DNA of 5,708 nt from Sediminibacterium ginsengisoli (GTDB lineage: Bacteria > Bacteroidota > Bacteroidia > Chitinophagales > Chitinophagaceae), in the NCBI GenBank assembly GCA_943326215.1, contig CALPSK010000067.1:1-5708 (forward strand). The letters are read 5' to 3'. Below, piece by piece: positions 1-4,923 of the stretch (positions within the stretch are counted from its first letter, which is position 1; each line of letters starts with the position of its first letter). The translations under genes and the position numbers were made by a program. A model generated the notes under the pieces. That model was not told the origin of the DNA and ran no database searches. It was given only the letters and a program-made list of their open reading frames with translations.

Positions 1-709
1 CCATGAAATGCCAGCACGTTATTGGGTACATAATAATATGATTACCATTAACGGCCGTAAGATGGGTAAGAGCTATAATAATGTAGTGAAGCTAAGTGAG
101 CTATTTGAGGGTAGCCATCCTATATTAACGCAGGCCTATAGTCCTATGACAGTAAGGTTCTTTATTTTACAAAGTCAGTACCGCGGTACTTTGGACTTTA
201 GTAATGAAGCATTACAAGCCTCCGAGAAAGCACTAAAAAGATTAATGGAAGCCTACGAGTGGTTAAAAGCACAAAGCTTTACAACGAATACAAAAGCAAA
301 CGATCCTGCCTTAGATAAACAACTTATTACTTGGGTGAATGAATTAGGTGAATTCATGGACGATGATTTAAATACAGCGAAAGTGGTAGCTAATTTATTT
401 GAAATAGCCCCACTCATTAATTCTTTAAAGGATAAGCATATTGCAGCAGACGCTATATCTAGTGCTAGCTGGACTTTAGCACAAACTCAGTTAACTATTT
501 TCATTGAAAATATATTAGGGCTTACAATAGAAAAAGGTGCCAACCAAGTACAATTACATGGAGTCATTCAATTACTCATTGAAATTCGTAAGGACGCTAA
601 GTCTCGCAAGGATTTTGCGACTAGCGATAAAATTAGAAATCAATTAATTTCTATGGGCATTCAAATCAAAGATGAAAAAGACGGAGAAGTGAGTTACAGC
701 CTTGCTTAA
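1..709 (+). CDS. cysS: Cysteinyl-tRNA synthetase, C-terminal part (5' end outside the window)
   Basis: Cytoplasmic class I aminoacyl-tRNA synthetase that charges tRNA-Cys with cysteine. The reading frame is open from base 2, so the gene starts upstream; 235 residues are visible, roughly half of a usual CysRS of about 460-500. The fragment opens with His-Glu, followed by the family stretch RYWVHNNMITINGRKMGKS. KMGKS (bases 59-73) is the class I KMSKS signature in its common CysRS form, which closes over ATP. Next come the helical-bundle segment with SPMTVRFFILQSQYR and a DALR-type anticodon-binding region around MDDDLNTAK (fragment residues 119-125). The end, with RKDFATSDKIR and KDEKDGEVSY, is the usual C-terminus, so the 3' end is intact. 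The zinc-site cysteines and HIGH motif lie upstream and cannot be checked. The gene converges on the MerC-domain gene 43 nt away; no convincing intrinsic terminator is seen between them. Confidence 0.96.
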   Translation, partial: HEMPARYWVHNNMITINGRKMGKSYNNVVKLSELFEGSHPILTQAYSPMTVRFFILQSQYRGTLDFSNEALQASEKALKRLMEAYEWLKAQSFTTNTKANDPALDKQLITWVNELGEFMDDDLNTAKVVANLFEIAPLINSLKDKHIAADAISSASWTLAQTQLTIFIENILGLTIEKGANQVQLHGVIQLLIEIRKDAKSRKDFATSDKIRNQLISMGIQIKDEKDGEVSYSLA

Positions 710-752
710 TAACTAAAAATTCAAGCTAAAAAAGAAAAGGGGTCATCATTTA

Positions 753-1145
753 TTAATGGTCGCAGTCGTCCGCATGGGCATGGTTATGCACTCTACAACG
801 CATATGGTTATTGACATGTGCAATAATGATAAAAAAAGCGGCAGGAAATAATAAGATAATTTCAATATTTCTAAAGACCAATCTGCTTAGCATAAGCGCA
901 ATGCCCATGGTAAATAAAATAATAGGACCGTAGGAATGATGGTGTTTTTTATAACCATGGTATAAAGAATAAGCACCTATGAAAAAAGAAAGTACAATCA
1001 TGCCTAATTCAAAGCTAGTATTGTGCAAAATATTAATACCTAATAAGGGTAGGCTACTAAAAAATAGGGGGAGTAATGCGCAGTGAATGGCACAGGCTAG
1101 TGAAGCCCCAATACCTATCGCGTCCCAATTCCATTTTTTAAACAT
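753..1145 (-). CDS. MerC-domain small integral membrane protein with His-rich tail
   Basis: A 130-residue inner-membrane protein with about four hydrophobic segments (near residues 8-34, 46-66, 73-91 and 95-113). The first carries CAIHC (C18-x-x-H21-C22), the Cys/His motif of the MerC-like family in Bacteroidota. A HHH cluster sits at residues 68-70, and the tail after residue 110 holds several His plus two Cys and ends ADDCDH. Such residues suggest binding of a soft or transition metal. Classical MerC imports mercuric ions, but no other mer gene is present, so the substrate is unknown; zinc, copper or an unrelated role are possible. The ATG at 1145 is chosen because it starts directly before the conserved MFKKWNWDAIG segment. 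A TTG at 1163 would add six residues with nothing to support it. No Shine-Dalgarno is visible. The gene is divergent from the SCO gene, with a 25-bp dyad in the 105-bp gap. Family assignment is good; function is inferred. Confidence 0.85.
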   Translation of the reverse strand: MFKKWNWDAIGIGASLACAIHCALLPLFFSSLPLLGINILHNTSFELGMIVLSFFIGAYSLYHGYKKHHHSYGPIILFTMGIALMLSRLVFRNIEIILLFPAAFFIIIAHVNNHMRCRVHNHAHADDCDH

Positions 1146-1208
1146 AATGTAAAGATAAACCAAATACCTAGATGAAGGGTAGCCTTGTTCTTAGCCTTAG
1201 TCTAATTG

Positions 1209-1233
1209 CCCTAAAATAATATTACCTTTAGGG
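1209..1233. promoter_or_regulatory. 25-bp interrupted dyad between divergent MerC and SCO genes (possible operator)
   Basis: CCCTAAA (1209-1215) and TTTAGGG (1227-1233) are perfect 7-bp inverted arms separated by 11 nt, which include the palindrome TAATATTA (1217-1224). The site lies 63 bp from the MerC start and 17 bp from the SCO start and overlaps a weak TAccTTTA element, as an operator for a dimeric regulator would. The regulator is unknown; a metal-responsive one is a guess from the neighbours. Confidence 0.4.
1223..1230 (+). promoter_or_regulatory. Weak Bacteroidota -7 element for the SCO-SDR unit
   Basis: TACCTTTA matches the Bacteroidota -7 consensus TAnnTTTG except for the last base. 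It ends 20 nt before the SCO start codon, the same distance as the better matches before lysS and the LpxD-like gene. No TTTG -33 element is found at a suitable spacing, so this is tentative. Confidence 0.3.
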
Positions 1234-1250
1234 TCCAAAATGAATCCCAG

Positions 1251-1865
1251 ATGTCTAAAAAATTACTTACTTATATTGTATTTTTCTCCCTTTTATTAGC
1301 CGCATTTTATTATTTCCTATTTAGAGGTACCGATAACTGGAAGGTTCAATTACCCGTTTTAAGTTATGTGCAACCCTTTCATTTTACCAATCAGGATGGT
1401 AATGCATTTAGCGATAAAGAATTACTCAGTAAAATTACAGTGGTTGAATATTTTTTCACCACTTGTAAAGGTATTTGCCCAAAGCTGAATACCAACATGA
1501 AAGAAATTTATAGTATTTATAAAAACGATCCCGATTTTCAAATTGTATCACATACCTGTAATCCAGACACAGACTCGGTTCCAGTACTAAAAAGATATGC
1601 CGATTCATTAGGCGTAGACACTAAAAAATGGGTTTTCTTAACGGGGAGAAAAGACAGTTTATATTTAATGGCCCGCGGCTCTTATTTATTAGACGATCCT
1701 AAAAACAATGTAGAAAAAATTGAAGATCAATTTATACATACCCAATTTTTTGCACTCATAGATAGAGAAGGTAAAGTAAGAGGTAAAATTTATGATGGGC
1801 TAAAAACTTTAGAAATAGAACAACTAAAGCAAGACATCTCTAGATTATTAAAGGATAAAAAATAA
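1251..1865 (+). CDS. SCO1/SenC family protein (thioredoxin-fold copper chaperone for cytochrome oxidase)
   Basis: A 204-residue membrane-anchored protein. An uncleaved-looking hydrophobic segment at residues 5-24, preceded by two lysines, should place the thioredoxin-like domain in the periplasm. The SCO copper-site motif CxxxCP is seen as C72-K-G-I-C76-P77, and the conserved distal His is H163 in FIHTQFFALID. These three residues bind copper in the family, which delivers copper to the CuA site of cytochrome c oxidase or reduces its cysteines. The NPDTDSVPVLKRYA stretch (104-117) matches the usual DPxxDTPxxLxxY segment. An additional Cys103 lies just before it. No lipobox is seen. No Shine-Dalgarno precedes the ATG. 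The stop lies 3 nt before the downstream SDR start, so the two are probably co-transcribed. No cytochrome oxidase gene is in the window, so the client is inferred. Confidence in the family is high. Confidence 0.93.
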   Translation: MSKKLLTYIVFFSLLLAAFYYFLFRGTDNWKVQLPVLSYVQPFHFTNQDGNAFSDKELLSKITVVEYFFTTCKGICPKLNTNMKEIYSIYKNDPDFQIVSHTCNPDTDSVPVLKRYADSLGVDTKKWVFLTGRKDSLYLMARGSYLLDDPKNNVEKIEDQFIHTQFFALIDREGKVRGKIYDGLKTLEIEQLKQDISRLLKDKK

Positions 1866-1868
1866 CCC

Positions 1869-2846
1869 ATGATTTTTGTTACAGGCGCCTCTGGACTTCT
1901 GGGTTCACATTTAATTCAATCTTTAGTAGCCAAAGGAAAAACGGTGAGGGCCTTATACCGTAATCAAATACCTAGTTTTAAAGGCGCTGAAAAAGTAGAC
2001 TGGGTGGTGGGCGATTTATTAGATGTAACGGCACTTACAGATGCTATGGATGGCGCAACACAAGTTTATCATTGCGCTGCCATTGTTTCTTTCTCTCCTA
2101 GTAAAGCTGCGATGATGATAAAAGCGAATCAAGAAGGCACAGCGAATCTCGTGAATATTTGTCTTGATCAAAAAGTAGAGAAGCTTGTATTTGTAAGTTC
2201 GGTGGCGGCACTTGGAAGAATTAGAGAAGACGCCCCTATTGATGAAACCATGCATTGGACCCCTGAAACAAGTAATAGTATTTATGGGAAATCGAAGTAC
2301 TTAGCAGAAATGGAAGTATGGAGAGGAATGGCGGAGGGATTAAATATAGCTATTGTAAATCCGGTAATTATATTTGGTGCAGGAGATTGGAACAAAGGCT
2401 CCTCTGAAATTTTTAAATCTAGTTATAATCAGTTCCCTTGGTATACTAATGGTATCAGCGGTTTTGTGGATGTACTAGATGTAGTAGATGCCATGCAATT
2501 ATTAATGGATAGCCCTATTGTAGGAGAGCGTTATATTATTAGCGCTGAAAATTTAAGTTATCAAACCGTGTTTACTAAAATTGCCAATGCATTTTCTAAA
2601 AAACCTCCTAGCAGAAAAGTAACGCCTTTTTTAGCCGCTATTGTTTGGAGATTAGAGGCTATTAAATCTTTGTTTACGGGAAAAACACCACTACTTACGA
2701 AAGAGACTGCAGCAACCGCGCAGGCCAAAGTGTATTTTAATAATGAGAAATTTTTAAAGGCCTTTCCTTCTTTTCAATATCGTAGTATGGATACTACTAT
2801 TCAAAGAGTGAGCGCAGAGTTAACCGACTTGCATCAGCTTAAGTAA
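1869..2846 (+). CDS. NAD(P)-dependent epimerase/dehydratase-type extended SDR
   Basis: A 325-residue cytoplasmic oxidoreductase of the extended short-chain dehydrogenase family, closest in style to dihydroflavonol-4-reductase or 3-beta-hydroxysteroid dehydrogenase-like proteins. The N-terminus starts directly with the Rossmann strand, and the nucleotide-binding motif TGASGLLG is at residues 5-12. Further landmarks are GDL (48-50), HCAA (68-71), VFVSSVAALG with the catalytic Ser (107-116), the catalytic pair Y139-GKS-K143, and NPVIIFGAGDW (164-174). FVDVLDVVDAM (199-209) is the usual segment lining the active site. All core residues are present, so the enzyme should be active, but the substrate cannot be read from sequence. 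Members are commonly annotated as sugar-nucleotide epimerases or reductases of small carbonyl compounds. It begins 3 nt after the SCO stop without its own visible ribosome site, which suggests translational coupling. The gene converges on the LpxD-like gene; the 65-bp gap is T-rich and holds no clear hairpin. Confidence 0.92.
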   Translation: MIFVTGASGLLGSHLIQSLVAKGKTVRALYRNQIPSFKGAEKVDWVVGDLLDVTALTDAMDGATQVYHCAAIVSFSPSKAAMMIKANQEGTANLVNICLDQKVEKLVFVSSVAALGRIREDAPIDETMHWTPETSNSIYGKSKYLAEMEVWRGMAEGLNIAIVNPVIIFGAGDWNKGSSEIFKSSYNQFPWYTNGISGFVDVLDVVDAMQLLMDSPIVGERYIISAENLSYQTVFTKIANAFSKKPPSRKVTPFLAAIVWRLEAIKSLFTGKTPLLTKETAATAQAKVYFNNEKFLKAFPSFQYRSMDTTIQRVSAELTDLHQLK

Positions 2847-2911
2847 ATTATTTATTCTATTTATTCGCTGTATTTATTTACGCTATTACGCTCTCTATTA
2901 TTCTTACTCCA

Positions 2912-3862
2912 TTATTGCTTTTCCATCATTTTTTTCCAAAGCTCAGGAATACGACGAATCCAAACGAGCTCTCTTCTTTTAATAGAAGCATCTTCTGCTG
3001 GAAAGCCCATATATACTTTATTACCTTCAATACTTGATAAAACAGCTGCCTGAGATAAAACCACAGCGTTCTCTCCAATGGTTAATGTTTTATTCACCCC
3101 GGCCTGACCCCAAATAGTCACACCCGATTTTATTTTAACGCCCCCTGCAATACCCACTTGGGCTGCAAATAAACAATTGGCCTCAATTTGAGTATCATGT
3201 CCAATATGTACCATATTGTCAATCTTGGTACCCATACCTATAATAGTGTCTCCACTCACGCCTCTATCCACGGTACAGCAGGCGCCTATTTCCACCTTAT
3301 TTTCAATAATCACCCTGCCACAGCTAAGTAGCTTTTTATACCAGGCGGCACGGTTTTTTTTGGTATTATAATAAAAGGCGTCGCTGCCAATGACTGTATT
3401 TGCTTGAATAATAACATCATCTCCTATAATAGTGTCTGCAAGTAGGGTAACATTTGGGTAAATCAAACAATTTTTTCCAATCATCACATTCGCTCCTATA
3501 AATACATGGGGCATTATTACAGTACCCTCACCAATAATGGCAGTTTCATGTATTGCTTTATCACTTAATTGCAAGGGTTTAAAATGCTGTACAATTTTTA
3601 TATAGGCTTCAAAGGGGTCTTCGCAATATAATAATGCTTTACCTGCTGGTATAGTAACGTCTTTATTATTAATAATAATACAAGTAGCGGCACTATGTAA
3701 GCAAGTATCATAATATTTTGGATGATCTACAAATACAATATCACCAGTTTCTACTTGATGAATTTCATTCACTCCAGTAATTTCTAAAGAAGAATTACCT
3801 ATTAATTCTGAGGAGGTTAAGGTAGCTAACCATTTAACCGAAACGGGTGCAGAAAGCTTCAT
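2912..3862 (-). CDS. LpxD-like UDP-3-O-acylglucosamine N-acyltransferase (probable second paralogue)
   Basis: A 316-residue cytoplasmic acyltransferase. The N-terminal 100 residues match the LpxD uridine-binding domain in layout, and residues about 105-275 are a left-handed beta-helix of hexapeptide repeats (for example IIGEGTVI, FIGANVMI, IIGDDVII). The LpxD core IENKVEIGACCTVDRG, then GDTIIGMGTKIDN and HIGHDTQIEANC, is clear. H222 aligns by motif with the E. coli catalytic base His239. E. coli His276, 37 residues further on, is T259 here (GQAGVNKTLTIG), so the second histidine is missing. Classical LpxD transfers a 3-hydroxyacyl chain from acyl carrier protein to UDP-3-O-acylglucosamine in lipid A synthesis. 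LpxD is usually about 340-350 residues, and no other lpx gene is nearby, so this is more likely the extra LpxD-like protein found in many Bacteroidota. Its substrate may differ. The ATG is supported by a TACCTTTG promoter element 21 nt upstream. The family is certain, the exact reaction is not. Confidence 0.88.
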   Translation of the reverse strand: MKLSAPVSVKWLATLTSSELIGNSSLEITGVNEIHQVETGDIVFVDHPKYYDTCLHSAATCIIINNKDVTIPAGKALLYCEDPFEAYIKIVQHFKPLQLSDKAIHETAIIGEGTVIMPHVFIGANVMIGKNCLIYPNVTLLADTIIGDDVIIQANTVIGSDAFYYNTKKNRAAWYKKLLSCGRVIIENKVEIGACCTVDRGVSGDTIIGMGTKIDNMVHIGHDTQIEANCLFAAQVGIAGGVKIKSGVTIWGQAGVNKTLTIGENAVVLSQAAVLSSIEGNKVYMGFPAEDASIKRRELVWIRRIPELWKKMMEKQ

Positions 3863-3883
3863 ATGTATGTTTTTGGCCTAAAT

Positions 3884-3891
3884 CAAAGGTA
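3884..3891 (-). promoter_or_regulatory. Bacteroidota -7 promoter element of the LpxD-like gene
   Basis: Read on the minus strand, TACCTTTG is an exact match to the -7 consensus TAnnTTTG. It ends 21 nt before the LpxD-like start codon. A T-tract (complement of A3907-A3913) lies where the -33 TTTG would be expected, but a true TTTG is absent. Confidence 0.55.
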
Positions 3892-3983
3892 ACGAGGCTT
3901 TTTTGTAAAAAAATCTTTTTCACCTATTTATCCATCAAAAGAAGCCCTTATTTTTAAATAATTTTATAATAAAAGTAAAATAA

Positions 3984-4000
3984 TAATATCAATGATATTA
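3984..4000. repeat. 17-bp palindrome in the AT-rich spacer
   Basis: TAATATC (3984-3990) and GATATTA (3994-4000) are perfect 7-bp inverted arms around AAT. It may be a binding site for a dimeric regulator, but such AT-only dyads are not rare in a stretch this AT-rich. Confidence 0.35.
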
Positions 4001-4136
4001 AAATGGCATCTTATGAAACCCTTTGTTCATAGGTATTTCAGAGAATTTAATTTTTATTGTATCTTATAATTCATATTTATTTCAGCTATAAAATTGTATA
4101 AAATTTATTTTTTAAAACATCCATAAAATGCCCATT

Positions 4137-4145
4137 TGTGGATAA
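4137..4145 (-). other. DnaA-box consensus (TTATCCACA on the minus strand)
   Basis: The plus strand reads TGTGGATAA, the exact complement of the canonical DnaA box TTATCCACA. A second, weaker match (TTATCCATC, 7 of 9) is at 3928-3936 on the plus strand. Both are in the AT-rich spacer, between genes that diverge from it. One perfect box is not enough for an origin, since most bacterial origins have several. The box may instead serve DnaA-dependent regulation or be chance. Confidence 0.4.
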
Positions 4146-4151
4146 CGTCAA

Positions 4152-4159
4152 TAAATTTG
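4152..4159 (+). promoter_or_regulatory. Possible -7 promoter element upstream of the rluE leader
   Basis: TAAATTTG is an exact match to TAnnTTTG. The nearest upstream TTTG (4135-4138) is only 13 nt away, shorter than the usual spacing of about 19-20 nt. If used, the transcript would start near 4166 and carry a leader of about 90-130 nt containing the two dyads at 4207-4221 and 4244-4277. In such AT-rich sequence this match could be chance. Confidence 0.3.
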
Positions 4160-4206
4160 TTTAAAATATTTTTTGAATTAGAAAAAAGTATATTTAATAT
4201 TGTGAA

Positions 4207-4221
4207 GGGAATCTGATTCCC
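4207..4221. repeat. 15-bp palindrome GGGAATC-T-GATTCCC
   Basis: Perfect 7-bp inverted arms flank one central T. At DNA level it looks like an operator for a dimeric repressor. In RNA it could form a GGGAA/TTCCC stem with a 5-nt loop. It stands out because its outer arms are G/C-rich in an AT-rich region, and it lies 23 nt before a stronger hairpin. Confidence 0.45.
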
Positions 4222-4243
4222 GTACTTACTAACCCATCTATAT

Positions 4244-4277
4244 ACGAGGTCCTCTTGAGCATTCAGGGGGACTTTGT
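4244..4277 (+). promoter_or_regulatory. Strong 15-bp RNA hairpin in the rluE leader (possible cis-regulatory RNA)
   Basis: ACGAGGTCCTCTTGA (4244-4258) pairs without interruption with TCAGGGGGACTTTGT (4263-4277) around a GCAT loop. Eleven pairs are Watson-Crick and four are G-U: 4246-4275, 4248-4273, 4253-4268 and 4255-4266. The G-U pairs make the structure specific to RNA from the plus strand. The 5' arm contains the only Shine-Dalgarno-like motif near the gene (GAGGT, 4246-4250) and a TTG in the rluE frame (4255). No U-run follows, so it is not an intrinsic terminator. It could mask translation initiation, be a leader stem, or be part of a small RNA. The pairing is seen; the function is inferred. 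Confidence 0.55.
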
Positions 4278-4296
4278 TATTAAAAGAACTACTACA

Positions 4297-4881
4297 TTGA
4301 GCGACTACTATTTATTATATAAACCCTTTCAAGTTTTGTCGCAGTTTACTACGACCGATAATAAATTATGCTTAAAAGATATTGTAGAAGTTCCTAAAGA
4401 TGTTTATCCAGTAGGACGTTTAGATTATGATAGTGAAGGTTTATTGTTTCTAACAAACGATACCAAAATGAATCATCAACTATTGCATCCAAGCTTTGAA
4501 CATAAAAGAACTTATCTGGTGCAAGTAGAGGGCGCTATCACAACAGAGGCTATTGAGCAGCTCGCTAAGGGGGTATCTATTAATGTGAATGGTATTAAGT
4601 ATAATAGTCAGCCTGCGGTACTGAGTCTGTTAGAGGCCAACCCTGCCGTACCTGAAAGAAACCCTCCTATACGCTTTAGAAAATCTATCCCCACTTCTTG
4701 GGCCCAGATTGAACTTACAGAAGGTAAGAATAGACAGGTGCGTAAAATGTTTGCAGCCGTAAATTTCCCAGTATTAAGATTAATTCGTTCTCAAATAGGC
4801 AGTTTCACTATAAAGGACATGCAGCCCAGCGATTTAATTAGTTTAAGTCATCAGGAGGTTCAAGAAGGCTTCTTTCGTTAA
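4297..4881 (+). CDS. rluE: 23S rRNA pseudouridine synthase, RluE-like (RsuA/RluB/E/F family)
   Basis: Isomerises a uridine to pseudouridine in ribosomal RNA; E. coli RluE acts on U2457 of 23S rRNA near the peptidyl-transferase centre. From the TTG at 4297 the protein has 194 residues and starts MSDYYLLYKPFQVLSQFT. GRLDYDSEGLLFLTND follows, with catalytic Asp43 in GRLD. The late segment PPIRFRKSIPTSW, then EGKNRQVRKMFAAVNFPVLRLIR, is typical of RluE. There is no N-terminal S4 domain, as expected for RluE and unlike RsuA, RluB and RluF. No ATG or GTG exists in frame after the stop at 4195-4197. A TTG at 4255 is the alternative start, adding 14 residues unlike the family; it has a GAGGT motif 4 nt upstream, but motif and codon lie in a hairpin. 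The 4297 start leaves about the usual number of residues before YKP. lysS follows after 42 nt with its own promoter. Confidence 0.88.
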   Translation: MSDYYLLYKPFQVLSQFTTTDNKLCLKDIVEVPKDVYPVGRLDYDSEGLLFLTNDTKMNHQLLHPSFEHKRTYLVQVEGAITTEAIEQLAKGVSINVNGIKYNSQPAVLSLLEANPAVPERNPPIRFRKSIPTSWAQIELTEGKNRQVRKMFAAVNFPVLRLIRSQIGSFTIKDMQPSDLISLSHQEVQEGFFR

Positions 4882-4896
4882 TTGACTGCTAAGTTT

Positions 4897-4904
4897 TACT
4901 TTTG
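4897..4904 (+). promoter_or_regulatory. Bacteroidota -7 promoter element of lysS
   Basis: TACTTTTG, followed by CA, is an exact match to TAnnTTTG and lies in the short gap after rluE, ending 19 nt before the lysS ATG. A TTTC at 4873-4876, 20 nt upstream, is the nearest thing to a -33 element. It suggests lysS can be transcribed on its own as well as by read-through from rluE. Confidence 0.6.
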
Positions 4905-4923
4905 CAGTAATAATATATTATCA

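Larger units (their letters stand above)
3863..4243. other. AT-rich divergent intergenic region
   Basis: This spacer between the divergent LpxD-like and rluE genes holds no credible protein gene; the longest ATG-started frame noted has 25 codons. By hand count, bases 3961-4200 have 42 G or C in 240 (about 17-18%), much lower than the flanking genes. Contents seen are the LpxD-like promoter, an inverted T6-GT-A7 tract (3899-3913), a 17-bp palindrome (3984-4000), a DnaA-box consensus (4137-4145), a TAnnTTTG element (4152-4159) and a 15-bp palindrome (4207-4221). It could be two long regulatory leaders back to back, a small RNA locus or an origin-like region. The sequence alone does not decide. 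Confidence 0.6.

Noticed and set aside
1146..1163. TTG at 1163 as a longer start for the MerC-domain gene
   Set aside because: It adds six residues before a good ATG placed directly at the conserved N-terminus; there is no ribosome site for it.
2019..2255. 78-codon open frame on the minus strand inside the SDR gene
   Set aside because: It lies entirely within a well-supported SDR coding region, and its translation resembles no known family and is rich in Cys, His and Arg as antisense frames often are.
2847..2911. Repeated TATTTATT-like strings after the SDR gene as a repeat element or terminator
   Set aside because: Low-complexity AT sequence with no stem of useful length and no regular repeat unit.
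3899..3913. T6-GT-A7 inverted tract as a terminator
   Set aside because: A/T-only stem with a 2-nt loop and no coding region ending nearby; more likely promoter-proximal A-tract DNA.
3992..4069. 25-codon ATG-started frame in the AT-rich spacer
   Set aside because: It is short, has no ribosome site or promoter at the expected distance, and its start overlaps the palindrome at 3984-4000. Nothing distinguishes it from chance.
4204..4221. Resemblance of GAAGGGAATCTGATTCCC to the GGGAA start of a cobalamin riboswitch
   Set aside because: The following conserved riboswitch parts are absent, and the downstream gene has no link to cobalamin.
4207..4221. Possible mimic of the RluE target site in 23S rRNA, through the shared CTGAT next to TCCC
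   Set aside because: The shared string is only about five bases and the surroundings do not align; chance is sufficient. It would need a conserved, longer match in relatives.
4227..4233. TACTAAC, identical to the yeast intron branch-point sequence
   Set aside because: A 7-mer coincidence; no group II intron domain V or other intron features are present and the host is bacterial.
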